Shown one piece after another: positions 16,160 through 24,092 of a stretch of DNA of 39,636 nucleotides. The DNA lies in assembly GCA_016187725.1 (NCBI GenBank), contig JACPJE010000241.1, positions 8,992 to 48,627 on the forward strand, read 5' to 3'. The DNA is from Candidatus Latescibacterota bacterium (GTDB taxonomy: Bacteria > Latescibacterota > UBA2968 > UBA8231). The notes beneath the pieces are model-generated. The model was not told where the DNA came from, made no database searches, and saw only the letters and a program-made list of their open reading frames with translations. Within the stretch, counting starts at the first letter, position 1, and each line of letters begins with the position of its first letter. The position numbers and the translations under genes are program-made.

Positions 16160-17410
16160 ATGAATTTCCTGCGCGGGTTTTCGCTCAATGCCCTGTGCAC
16201 TGGCCTGGTCTTTGGCCTGGGGTTGTTGAATCAGTCCCTGTTGGGCAATGCCCTCAGCGAGGAGGACTTTGGCCGGTTGAGGTGGTGGGGTACCACGGCA
16301 ATGCTGGGAGCCCTGATCTTTGGCGAGTGGCTCAACAAAGGGAACGCCTACGCGGCGGGCAAGGGCGCAGCGCGGGGGAAGCTGGCCGGGAACACCCTGG
16401 TCTATGCGCTGATCCTGGGGATCGCGCTGATAGGAGGTGTGCTGACAGCGGGGGCGGGGGCTTATTTCCCCCCTGCTCAAGCCCAGTACTGGCTCCTATT
16501 GGCCGGTTTGATCGCCCTGCTGGTGCTGCAGAAAGCCTTTGACTCCATCTTCCTGGGGCAGGACCAGCTTAAACCTTATTCGCTATTGCCGGTGCTCTTC
16601 ATCTGCTGCTATCTGGGCGGAAATCTGGTAGTGCTCAAAGGATGGGAGGGGGGATTGGACGAGGTGCTGGCCGTGTGGGTCGCCAGCGCCGGCCTGGCGA
16701 CCCTGGCCGGGGCGGGGTTGCTGCGGCGCGGCCAGCGGCTGGGCGTGGACCGGCAGCTGTGGCGGCAGCTGAGGGAAGTGGGCGGCCGGGGCGGGATGTC
16801 GGTGATCCTGATCTTCTTGCTTTTCCGCAGCAACCAGTACCTGATCGAGCATATGCTGGGCGCCGCGTCCCTGGGGGTGTACAGTGTGGCGGTGATTTTT
16901 GCAGAGATGATGCAGCGCCTGCCCAATGTGGCCGGCGCCGTGCTCCTGCCCAAGGTGATCCAGGGGCAGGAGGGGGAGGGCGGTCTCAGCCTGCGGGTGG
17001 CCCGCAATGTGCTTTTCTTCTCACTGCTATGCGCGATCGGACTGGTCGCCGCCGGCAAACTCCTCCTCATCTTCTTCTTCCCCAAATATCCAGAGGCGTA
17101 CGGACTCCTGGTGTGGATGCTGCCGGGCCTGGTAGTCGCCGGCTTCGGCTCGGTGTTCAACACCCGGCTGGCCGGCCAGGGGTATCCGGCCATCACCCTG
17201 TGGGCGCCGGCCCTGACTCTGGCCCTCAACGTCGCGCTAAACCTGGCGCTGATTCCGGCCATGGGGCTGACTGGGGCGGCCCTGTCCACTTCGCTGGCCT
17301 ACGGTTTGTGGGGCCTGCTGGTCTCCGGGCGCTGCCTGCGGCAGCTGGGTTGTGGCTGGGGCGCCTTCTTGCGCGGCAAGGCCTCCCCCCCTAGTATTGA
17401 AAAGCCATGA
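16160..17410 (+). CDS. Wzx-like polysaccharide flippase (MOP superfamily)
   Basis: This 416-residue polytopic protein has 12 or so hydrophobic segments, beginning with FSLNALCTGLVFGLGLLNQSLLG and the EEDFGRLRWWGTTAMLG loop typical of polysaccharide_synt proteins. SNQYLIEHMLGAASLGVYSVAVIFAEMMQRLPN is the conserved central region, and a repeated MATE-like half follows. It should move lipid-linked repeat units across the inner membrane. The ATG at 16160 has no strong ribosome-binding site, and its TGA overlaps the ATG of the next gene. Pairing with a Wzy-like gene directly downstream supports a Wzx/Wzy-dependent pathway. Confidence 0.88.
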   Translation: MNFLRGFSLNALCTGLVFGLGLLNQSLLGNALSEEDFGRLRWWGTTAMLGALIFGEWLNKGNAYAAGKGAARGKLAGNTLVYALILGIALIGGVLTAGAGAYFPPAQAQYWLLLAGLIALLVLQKAFDSIFLGQDQLKPYSLLPVLFICCYLGGNLVVLKGWEGGLDEVLAVWVASAGLATLAGAGLLRRGQRLGVDRQLWRQLREVGGRGGMSVILIFLLFRSNQYLIEHMLGAASLGVYSVAVIFAEMMQRLPNVAGAVLLPKVIQGQEGEGGLSLRVARNVLFFSLLCAIGLVAAGKLLLIFFFPKYPEAYGLLVWMLPGLVVAGFGSVFNTRLAGQGYPAITLWAPALTLALNVALNLALIPAMGLTGAALSTSLAYGLWGLLVSGRCLRQLGCGWGAFLRGKASPPSIEKP

Positions 17411-18837
17411 CTGCGCTTCTCCAGACCGGTGAACTGCGGCTGGACCGCCGCTGGTTCGCCCTCTTTCTGGGCCTGCTGGCCGCCCTCCTGCTGGCGGTGC
17501 TGCTGGTGCCCAACCGCCTGCTGCTGATCGCCTGCGGCGGTCTGGCCGGCGGGGTCTTTCTCGCCTTCCTGCTGGTCTACCCCTGGATCATCGTGCCGGC
17601 TCTGGTGGCCACCACGGTCCTGGACATCACCGGGCAGCTCCTCAAGGAGACGGCCCTGGGCATCCCGCTCACCGGTTTCCACCTGGCCCTGGGCCTGACC
17701 TTTCTCGCCCTGCTGGGCAACACCTGCCTGCGGCGGCGCACCCTCTTTCCGGAATTCGAACTCAAGGGCCCCCTCTTCCTGCTCCTGGGGGTGATGGCCC
17801 TGTCGCTGACCTATTCCCCCAACCAGCCCGAGGCCACCATCGGCTTCATGCGCACCCTGGTGCTGGTGCTCTTCCTCTACAGCGCCCAGGTGCTGATCGA
17901 GTCCAGGGGCGCGGTGCATACCGTGGTGATCTCCATGGCCCTGTCGCTGATCGGCGGGTCCATCCTGGCGGTGGTCCAGATCGCCACCGAGCAGTTCTTC
18001 CTGCCGGCCAGCTTCGTGATCGCCGTGGGGGCCAATGCCCCGCGCGCCACCGGGACCTTTCACAACCCCAATACCTTCGGCACCTTTCTGATGTGCGGAG
18101 TGGTCTTTCTCTCGGCGCTCATGTTGAACTATCGCATGTCCTTCTGGCGGACCACGCTGCTGCTGGTTTCGCTGGCTTTTGGCCTGGCCGGGCTGATCGC
18201 CACCTTCAGTCGCTCCAACTGGCTGGCCGCCCTGGTGGGGCTGATGGTGCCCCTGTACCTGGCCCGCAAGCTGCGCTACCTCTTCATCACCCTGGCCCTG
18301 GGCGGCCTGCTCATCCTGGCGATCAAGGAATTCGTGCCCTTTGCCGAACACATCTTCCTGCGCTTCCTCTCCATCTTCACCTTTGTCGAGGAATTCGGCC
18401 AGGCCGGCAGGGAATCGGGGTCGGCGCGCATCTATTTCCTGATCGCCGGGCTGGAGATGTTTCTCGACCACCCCCTGCTCGGGGTGGGCTGGCGCGCCTT
18501 CCCGGTGCTCTTCGAGCAGTACAAGCCGATGGACTTCCCCAACTGGGTGCCCACCCGGGAGTCTCACACCCTCTTCGCCAACATGCTGGCCGAACTGGGG
18601 CTGGTGGGCTTCCTCGCTTCGGCCTGGATCGTCTGGCGCACCCTGAGCCGGGGCTTTGCGGGGCTCAAGGAGATGCGCGATCTGTACCTGCGCGCCGTGC
18701 TCATCGGGCTGCTCTCGATGTTCATCGCCTTCCAGGTGAGCCTCTCCTTCACCGCTGATTTCAGCAACAACTTCCTGTGGTTCTTCACCGGCATGGTCTT
18801 CGCCGTGCTGCGGCTCGGGGAGCCCCGGCGCGCGTGA
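17407..18837 (+). CDS. O-antigen polymerase/ligase family protein (Wzy_C)
   Basis: This 476-residue membrane protein has about 12 TM segments. The conserved periplasmic part shows GTFHNPNTFGTFLM, FSRSNWLAALVGL and, later, RIYFLIAGLEMFLDHPLLGVGWRAFPVLF and ESHTLFANMLAELGLVGF. This is the Wzy_C pattern shared by WaaL ligases and Wzy polymerases. The two activities cannot be told apart by sequence; next to Wzx and a polyprenyl-phosphate initiating transferase, polymerase is the more likely role. It starts with an ATGA overlap at 17407 and ends with GTGA coupling to the next glycosyltransferase. Confidence 0.88.
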   Translation: MTALLQTGELRLDRRWFALFLGLLAALLLAVLLVPNRLLLIACGGLAGGVFLAFLLVYPWIIVPALVATTVLDITGQLLKETALGIPLTGFHLALGLTFLALLGNTCLRRRTLFPEFELKGPLFLLLGVMALSLTYSPNQPEATIGFMRTLVLVLFLYSAQVLIESRGAVHTVVISMALSLIGGSILAVVQIATEQFFLPASFVIAVGANAPRATGTFHNPNTFGTFLMCGVVFLSALMLNYRMSFWRTTLLLVSLAFGLAGLIATFSRSNWLAALVGLMVPLYLARKLRYLFITLALGGLLILAIKEFVPFAEHIFLRFLSIFTFVEEFGQAGRESGSARIYFLIAGLEMFLDHPLLGVGWRAFPVLFEQYKPMDFPNWVPTRESHTLFANMLAELGLVGFLASAWIVWRTLSRGFAGLKEMRDLYLRAVLIGLLSMFIAFQVSLSFTADFSNNFLWFFTGMVFAVLRLGEPRRA

Positions 18838-19991
18838 ACCTGCTGGTAGCCTCCCACCTCTACCCCAGCACCCTCTCGCGCACGGCCGGCAGTTTTGTCC
18901 ACAACCAGGCGCGCTTCCTGGCCGCCCTCGCCCAGGTGCGGGTGGTCTCACCCACCCCCTGGTTTCCGCCCCTGCCCGGCTTTGGCCGCTGGAGCGCGTA
19001 CGCCGCCCTGCCCCGCCGCGAGGAACTGGAAGGGGTGGAGGTGGAAAGGCCCCCCTATCTGACCTTTCCCCGCCGGGTGCTGCTCTCGCAGGTGTGGCGC
19101 TTCTACCTGCGCGCCCTGGCCCGGGGCCAGCGGGCCAGGCCCCTGCCCGACCTGATCCACGCCCACTGCGCCTATCCAGACGGCCTGGCCGCGGTGGAAT
19201 ACGGCCGGCGCCTGGGCCGGCCCGTGGTCATCACCGTGCACGGCCACGACCTCAAGGACCTGCCGCGCAATCCGCGCTGGCGGGCGCTGGTGGCGCGGGC
19301 GCTGCAGAACGCCCAGGCCGTGATCGCGGTGAGCCAGGAACTGGGCCGCCTCGCAGAAGGGCTGGGCGCCCGGCGGCTGCGGGTGATTCCCAACGGGGTG
19401 GATTGCCAGCTCTTCAAACCCGGGACGCGCAGCCCCGGAGCGGGCGGCTGGCGCCTGCTCTACGTGGGGCGCTTCGACGTGGCCAAGGGGCTGGGGGTGC
19501 TGCTGGAGGCCCTGGCCCGGCTGCGCCAGCACCGCCGGGATCTCTCCCTGAAGCTGGTGGGGGGCAATGCCGCCACCGGGACCGAGGCGCCCTTCCGCGC
19601 CCAGGTGGCCAGGCTGGGACTGGGCGAGTGCGTGGAGTTCGCCGCCGAGGTGCCCTGGCAGGAGGTGCCCCGCCACATGGGAGAAGCCGATGTATTCGTA
19701 CTGCCCAGTTTTTCCGAGGGGCTGCCCCTGGTGCTGGTGGAGGCCCTGGCCTGCGGCCTGCCCCTGGTGGCCACCCGTTGCGGCGGGCCGGAGGAATTGG
19801 TGCGGGCGGGCGTGGGACAACTGGTGGAGGTAGGCGAGGTAGAGGGACTGGCGCACGGCATCGAGGTGGTGCTGGACCACTACGCCGGCTACGACCGGCA
19901 GGCCATCCGCCGGCGCGCCGAGGAGGAGTACGACTACCGCTGCATCGCCGCGCGTCTCTTCGAGGTGTACGAGGAGGTATTGAAATCGTAG
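18834..19991 (+). CDS. Glycosyltransferase family 4
   Basis: This 385-residue GT-B enzyme has LIHAHCAYPDGLAAVEYGRRLGRPVVITVHGHD in the acceptor domain. The GT4 donor domain has VIPNGVDCQLFKP, LLYVGRFDVAKGLGVLLEA, ADVFVLPSFSEGLPLVLVEALACGLPLVATRCGGPEEL and the E-x7-E motif within that stretch. The start is GTG at 18834, overlapping the Wzy-like stop as GTGA. The frame in-phase upstream of this is only antisense or offset reading of that gene. Its TAG stop codon is formed by the first bases of the 28-bp palindrome at 19988-20015. Confidence 0.92.
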   Translation: MNLLVASHLYPSTLSRTAGSFVHNQARFLAALAQVRVVSPTPWFPPLPGFGRWSAYAALPRREELEGVEVERPPYLTFPRRVLLSQVWRFYLRALARGQRARPLPDLIHAHCAYPDGLAAVEYGRRLGRPVVITVHGHDLKDLPRNPRWRALVARALQNAQAVIAVSQELGRLAEGLGARRLRVIPNGVDCQLFKPGTRSPGAGGWRLLYVGRFDVAKGLGVLLEALARLRQHRRDLSLKLVGGNAATGTEAPFRAQVARLGLGECVEFAAEVPWQEVPRHMGEADVFVLPSFSEGLPLVLVEALACGLPLVATRCGGPEELVRAGVGQLVEVGEVEGLAHGIEVVLDHYAGYDRQAIRRRAEEEYDYRCIAARLFEVYEEVLKS

Positions 19992-20015
19992 GGGCGCACG
20001 GCCGTGCGCCCCTAC
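19988..20015. terminator. 28-bp perfect palindrome between convergent genes
   Basis: Arms of GTAGGGGCGCACGG are perfectly self-complementary over 28 bases. The plus-strand TAG (19989-19991) ends the left glycosyltransferase, and the mirrored TAG on the minus strand (20014-20012) ends the right one. The RNA would form a long stem from either direction, so it may act as a bidirectional terminator or mRNA-stabilising element, although there is no U-tract. It shares its outer eight bases with the repeat at 600-625. Confidence 0.7.
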
Positions 20016-21142
20016 CCTAGCAGTGCCTGGTAGAATTCCACCAGGCGCTCGCCTTCTTTTTCCCAGTTGTATTTCTCCAGCACCGCGGCCCGGCCCCGGC
20101 GGCCCATCTCCTGGCGCAGGTCCGCATCGCCCAACAGCCGGCGCAGAGCCTGTTCCACGGCGTCCAGGTCCAGCGGGTCCAGGGCGTACCCGCAGCCGGC
20201 CTGGGCGACGATCTGTGTCCACATGGGGAAATTGGAGACCACCACCGGCCGGCCCATCATCATGTACTCGAACATCTTGGTGGGCAGGGAATTCACGTAG
20301 TTGGGATCGGGGTGCAAAAGGGCCAGGCCCACGTCGGCGTCGAGGATCTGGCGGTGCACCTCCAGGTGCGAGACCAGCCCGGTGAAATCGACGTGGCCGC
20401 CCAGGTTGTGGCGGGCGATCAACTCGTCGGCCCGGGCCCTTTCGGCCGCCGAGCCCACCGACCCCACCAGGCGCAGGAGGATATCCGGGTATGCCGGGCG
20501 CAGGCGCCGCACCAGTTCGATCATCTCGTAGAGCCCGCGCAGGGCAGTGATGCTGCCGGCGTAGACCAGGGTGGCCCGGCCGCCGGGGGGGCGCTCCTGG
20601 TAGAGATCGGCATAGGTCATCAGCGGGTAGTTGAGCACGGTCAGGGTGCGGCGGCCCCGGTAGTACTTCTGGTACGCATGGTCGGCCAGGGTCAGGCCGT
20701 CGATGAAGGGCAGGGCCAGGCCTTCGAGTAGCAGGTAGAGGCGGGCGATCAGCGGGCGCAGGAGCCGGGGCAGCCAGGGCTTGTTGCGGATGGAGGCCGG
20801 CACGTCCTCGTGCACGTCGTAGACCAGCCGCCGTCGGGTGAAGAGCTTGAGCAGCAGGGCCACCGGCAGGAGTTCGGGGTCGTGGAAGGCGTAGAGCCCC
20901 ACCTGCTGCGCCCTGGCCAGGTGCAGGACCCGCAGGGTGCGCAGCATGCGCTGGAGGCGGTGGCGCGGCCACGGCTGGGCGAGGATGCGGATCCCCTCGG
21001 TGGGGCTGGGAGTCGGGTCCTCCAGGGCGATGAGGGTCAGGTCGAAGCCGGCCCTGGCCAGGGTGCGGGCCTCGGCCTGGAACATACGCACGTCGAAGCA
21101 CAGATGCACGGTGCTGAGGATGCAGACGCCGGGGGTGTTCAT
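20012..21142 (-). CDS. Glycosyltransferase family 4
   Basis: This 376-residue GT-B enzyme, on the opposite strand to the rest of the cluster, starts MNTPGVCILSTVHLCFDVRMFQAEARTLARAGF, a subgroup hallmark. YAFHDPELLPVALLLK, RLVYDVHEDVPASIRNKPWL, VYAGSITALRGLYEMIEL and VNSLPTKMFEYMMMGRPVVVSNFPMW (the donor-domain E-containing motif) follow. It may add a sugar to the same repeat unit while being transcribed independently. A promoter-like TTGACA-N17-CACAAT lies directly upstream. No good ribosome-binding site precedes the ATG. It is convergent with the preceding GT4 gene, with stops formed by the shared palindrome. Confidence 0.92.
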   Translation of the reverse strand: MNTPGVCILSTVHLCFDVRMFQAEARTLARAGFDLTLIALEDPTPSPTEGIRILAQPWPRHRLQRMLRTLRVLHLARAQQVGLYAFHDPELLPVALLLKLFTRRRLVYDVHEDVPASIRNKPWLPRLLRPLIARLYLLLEGLALPFIDGLTLADHAYQKYYRGRRTLTVLNYPLMTYADLYQERPPGGRATLVYAGSITALRGLYEMIELVRRLRPAYPDILLRLVGSVGSAAERARADELIARHNLGGHVDFTGLVSHLEVHRQILDADVGLALLHPDPNYVNSLPTKMFEYMMMGRPVVVSNFPMWTQIVAQAGCGYALDPLDLDAVEQALRRLLGDADLRQEMGRRGRAAVLEKYNWEKEGERLVEFYQALLG

Positions 21143-21171
21143 CAGGGGGCTGTCTTGTCCAAGTGTGGGTT

Positions 21172-21200
21172 ATTGTGGAAATTTGAGTTGGCCCTGTCAA
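21172..21200 (-). promoter_or_regulatory. Promoter for the minus-strand GT4 gene
   Basis: On the minus strand, TTGACA (21200-21195) and CACAAT (21177-21172) are 17 bases apart. The -35 is perfect and the -10 matches at four of six positions. Transcription would start near 21165, leaving a leader of about 23 bases before the ATG at 21142. Confidence 0.5.
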
Positions 21201-21229
21201 TGGCGGGAAGGTTCTTTCTAAAGATACGC

Positions 21230-22939
21230 ATGGGTGTCTATCTAGGGATATTCGACGGCCACAACGCCGCCGCCGCGCTCTACAGCGAAGGGCGCGTGCA
21301 GCACGTGCTGCAGGAAGAACGGCTGACAGGGACCAAGAACTTCTATGGGCCTCCCGCCCAGGCCGTGGGGCGGATCATGGAAACGGCCGGCCTCTCCGCC
21401 CCGGTGGTGGACCGGATCTGCCTGGCCTCGCGCTACGTGGCTACCCCGCGCCATCCCCATGCGGTCAAGGAGGGTTTCGACCAGCGCTACAGGGGAGGAG
21501 TGCGCCAGGGGGCTGCCAGCCTGCTTGCGACAACCCAGGCGTACCGCGTTTGGCGCACCGGGCAGCGCATGCAGCAGCGCCGGGAGCTGGTGGCCGGCTG
21601 GGGCTTCAGCCCGGAGCACATCGACTTTTTCGACCACCACCAAACCCACGCGGCCACGGCCTATTACGGTTTGCGCCGGGACGAGGGGCCCTACCTGGTG
21701 CTGACCCTCGACGGGGGCGGGGACGGCCTCTCGGGTTCGGTGTGGCGGGGCGAGGGGGGCAGGCTCGAAGGGCTGGCCGCCATTCCCCAGGCCGACAGCC
21801 TGGGCGAGATCTACGCGGTGACCACCCACCTGCTGGGCTTCATGCCCCTGGAGCACGAGTACAAGCTGATGGGCATGGCGCCCTACGCCTCCCAGGAGCG
21901 CGCCGAAAAGGTCACCCAGATCTACCGCCGCTACCTGGATCTGGACCGCACCCTACCCATGGTGTTCCGCCGTCAGGTTCCCGAAGCGCTCTCGCGGCTG
22001 GGCCCGCGCCTGCAGCGGGACCTGGAGCGCCTGCGCTTCGACGAGATCTGCGCCGGTCTGCAGCAGTTCACCGAGGAGCTGATGGCCCGCTGGGTGCGGG
22101 CCTGCGTGGCGCGCACCGGCATCGGCCGGGTGCTGGCCGCCGGCGGGGTCTTCATGAACGTGAAGGCCAACAAGACCATCTCCGAACTGGAAGAGGTGAA
22201 GAGTTTCGAGGCCTTTCCTTCCTGCGGGGACGAATCCCTGCCCTTGGGCGTCTGCTATCTGGCAGCCAGCGCCGCCGGCGAAGACGTGCGATCCCTGGAG
22301 CACTGCTACCTGGGCAACGACCTGTCGGCGGCCGAGTGCCGCCAGGCCCTGCGCGCGGTGGAGGGGGTGGAGGTGGAGGAGCCGGCCGACCTGGCCGGTC
22401 GGGTGGCCCAGTTGCTGGCCGCCGGCGAGGTGGTGGCCAGGGCGGCCGGGCCCATGGAGTTCGGGGCCAGGGCCCTGGGCAACCGCTCCATCCTCGCTGA
22501 CCCTCTCAATCAGGACGTGGTGCGGGTGATCAACCGGATGATCAAGAAACGGGACTTCTGGATGCCTTTCGCCCCGGTGGTCCGCCGGCAGGAGGCGGGG
22601 GACTATTTCCGCAATCCCAAGGACCTGCCCTCGCCCTACATGATGAACACCTTCGATTCCACTGCCCGGCGCACCGAGTTCATGGCCGCTGTCCACAACG
22701 CCGACCTGACTGCCAGGCCCCAACTGCTGGAGCCCGGACAGAACCCCCAGTACGAGGCCATCCTGGACCGTTTCGCCGCCCTCACCGGGCGCAAGGTACT
22801 GCTCAACACCTCCTTCAACCTGCACGGCTACCCCATCGCCTGTTCGGCGGCGGACGCCCTGCGCGTGCTGCTGGACTCGGGGCTCAACCGCCTGGTGCTG
22901 GGGCCCTTTCTGGTCTCCAAACGCGGGTGCGCGGACTAG
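21230..22939 (+). CDS. Carbamoyltransferase (NodU/CmcH family)
   Basis: This 569-residue protein has both halves of the family. The YrdC/Kae1-like N-terminal domain has YLGIFDGHNAAAAL, EERLTGTKNF, FFDHHQTHAATAYY (carbamoyl-adenylate-site histidines), LTLDGGGDGLSGSV and LGEIYAVTTHLLGFMPLEHEYKLMGMAPY. The C-terminal domain has GPMEFGARALGNRSILADP and KVLLNTSFNLHGYPI. It transfers a carbamoyl group from carbamoyl phosphate to a hydroxyl, here presumably a sugar of the polysaccharide. I chose the ATG at 21230 (MGVYLGIFDG) because the fold begins there. An in-frame ATG at 21200 would add ten residues but lies in the divergent promoter. Confidence 0.93.
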   Translation: MGVYLGIFDGHNAAAALYSEGRVQHVLQEERLTGTKNFYGPPAQAVGRIMETAGLSAPVVDRICLASRYVATPRHPHAVKEGFDQRYRGGVRQGAASLLATTQAYRVWRTGQRMQQRRELVAGWGFSPEHIDFFDHHQTHAATAYYGLRRDEGPYLVLTLDGGGDGLSGSVWRGEGGRLEGLAAIPQADSLGEIYAVTTHLLGFMPLEHEYKLMGMAPYASQERAEKVTQIYRRYLDLDRTLPMVFRRQVPEALSRLGPRLQRDLERLRFDEICAGLQQFTEELMARWVRACVARTGIGRVLAAGGVFMNVKANKTISELEEVKSFEAFPSCGDESLPLGVCYLAASAAGEDVRSLEHCYLGNDLSAAECRQALRAVEGVEVEEPADLAGRVAQLLAAGEVVARAAGPMEFGARALGNRSILADPLNQDVVRVINRMIKKRDFWMPFAPVVRRQEAGDYFRNPKDLPSPYMMNTFDSTARRTEFMAAVHNADLTARPQLLEPGQNPQYEAILDRFAALTGRKVLLNTSFNLHGYPIACSAADALRVLLDSGLNRLVLGPFLVSKRGCAD

Positions 22940-22941
22940 GG

Positions 22942-24084
22942 ATGGAGGCGCTGTTCTGGAGTTCGGTGCTGGGGGTGGGCTATACCTACCTGCTCTACCC
23001 GGTGCTCTTGTGGCTGCTGACCTTTTGGCGCCGGCCACCGGTCTACCCCGAACTGGGGGAACTGCCCGCCGTCTCCCTGATCATCAGCGCGTACAACGAG
23101 GCGGCGGTCATCGGCGAGAAGCTCGAAAACTCCCTGGCCCTCGAGTACCCCCCACGCAAGCTGCAGATCATCGTGATCTCGGATGGTTCCCAGGACGGCA
23201 CGGACCTGATCGTCGGGCGGTACAGGGGGCGGGGGGTGCTGCTGCACCGCATGGAGCCCAGGTCGGGCAAGACCGCTGCCCAGAACGCCGGGGTGCGGCT
23301 GGCCAGCGGCGAGGTGCTGGTCTTCACCGACGCCAACAGCCTGTACACGCCCACGGCGCTGGTGGAACTGATGCGCCCTTTCGGCGATCCGGCGGTGGGC
23401 TGCGTGTGCGGCGAGCTGGAGTACCTCAACCCGGGAGGTGAGGGGGCCGGCAAGGGCGAGGGTTTCTACTGGCGCTACGAGCAGTTCCTCAAGAACCGCG
23501 AGAGCCAGTGGTGCTCGCTGGTGGGGGCCAACGGCGCCATCTACGCGCTGCGGCGGGAACTCTTCGACGAACTGGCCCCGGAGATCATCAGCGATTTCGT
23601 CATGCCACTGCGGGTGTGGCGCAAGGGGTTCAAGGTGGTGTACGCACCCCGGGCCCGGGCCCTGGAGCACAGCGGCAAGAGCTTCAGGGAGGAGTTCAGG
23701 CGGCGCACCCGCATCATCGCCCGCAGCCTGCACGGCCTGCGCAGCGAAGCCGGGGTCCTCAACCCCTTCATCCATCCCGGCTTTGCCCTGCAGGTCTTCT
23801 CGCACAAGGTGCTGCGCTGGCTGGTGCCGCTCTTCCTGCTCTGCGCCCTGGTCAGCAGCGGGCTGCTGTGCCAGGAGCAGCCGTACCGCGCCCTGTTCTG
23901 GGGCCAGGCGAGCTTCTACCTGCTGGCCCTGGCCGGCAATCTGGCCCCCCGCTGGCTGGGGCGGGTGGGGCTCTTCTACATCCCGGCGCACTTCTGCGCC
24001 ATCAACCTGGGCGCCCTGGCCGGCGTGGGGCAGTTCCTGGCCGGCAACCGCTACACCGTGTGGCAGCCCATCAAGCGCTCTTGA
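22942..24084 (+). CDS. Membrane-anchored glycosyltransferase family 2
   Basis: This 380-residue protein starts with an N-terminal TM (LFWSSVLGVGYTYLLYPVLLWLLTF), then a GT-A domain: VSLIISAYNEAAVIGEKL, IVISDGSQDGT, SGKTAAQNAGVRLASGEVLVFTDANSLY (the D-A-N acidic motif), VGANGAIYALRREL and a Q/RxxRW-like RRRTRIIARSLHGL. Two or three C-terminal TMs follow. This arrangement is that of processive-like cellulose synthase/hyaluronan synthase relatives, also used for exopolysaccharide side chains. The ATG at 22942 is two bases after the carbamoyltransferase stop, so the genes are coupled. Confidence 0.9.
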   Translation: MEALFWSSVLGVGYTYLLYPVLLWLLTFWRRPPVYPELGELPAVSLIISAYNEAAVIGEKLENSLALEYPPRKLQIIVISDGSQDGTDLIVGRYRGRGVLLHRMEPRSGKTAAQNAGVRLASGEVLVFTDANSLYTPTALVELMRPFGDPAVGCVCGELEYLNPGGEGAGKGEGFYWRYEQFLKNRESQWCSLVGANGAIYALRRELFDELAPEIISDFVMPLRVWRKGFKVVYAPRARALEHSGKSFREEFRRRTRIIARSLHGLRSEAGVLNPFIHPGFALQVFSHKVLRWLVPLFLLCALVSSGLLCQEQPYRALFWGQASFYLLALAGNLAPRWLGRVGLFYIPAHFCAINLGALAGVGQFLAGNRYTVWQPIKRS

Positions 24085-24092
24085 ACTGACCC

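Noticed and set aside
14737-18951. Long minus-strand frames opposite the mutase, Wzx and Wzy-like genes
   Set aside because: Translations are H/Q/G/E-rich with no recognisable motifs, while the plus strand encodes complete, motif-bearing proteins.
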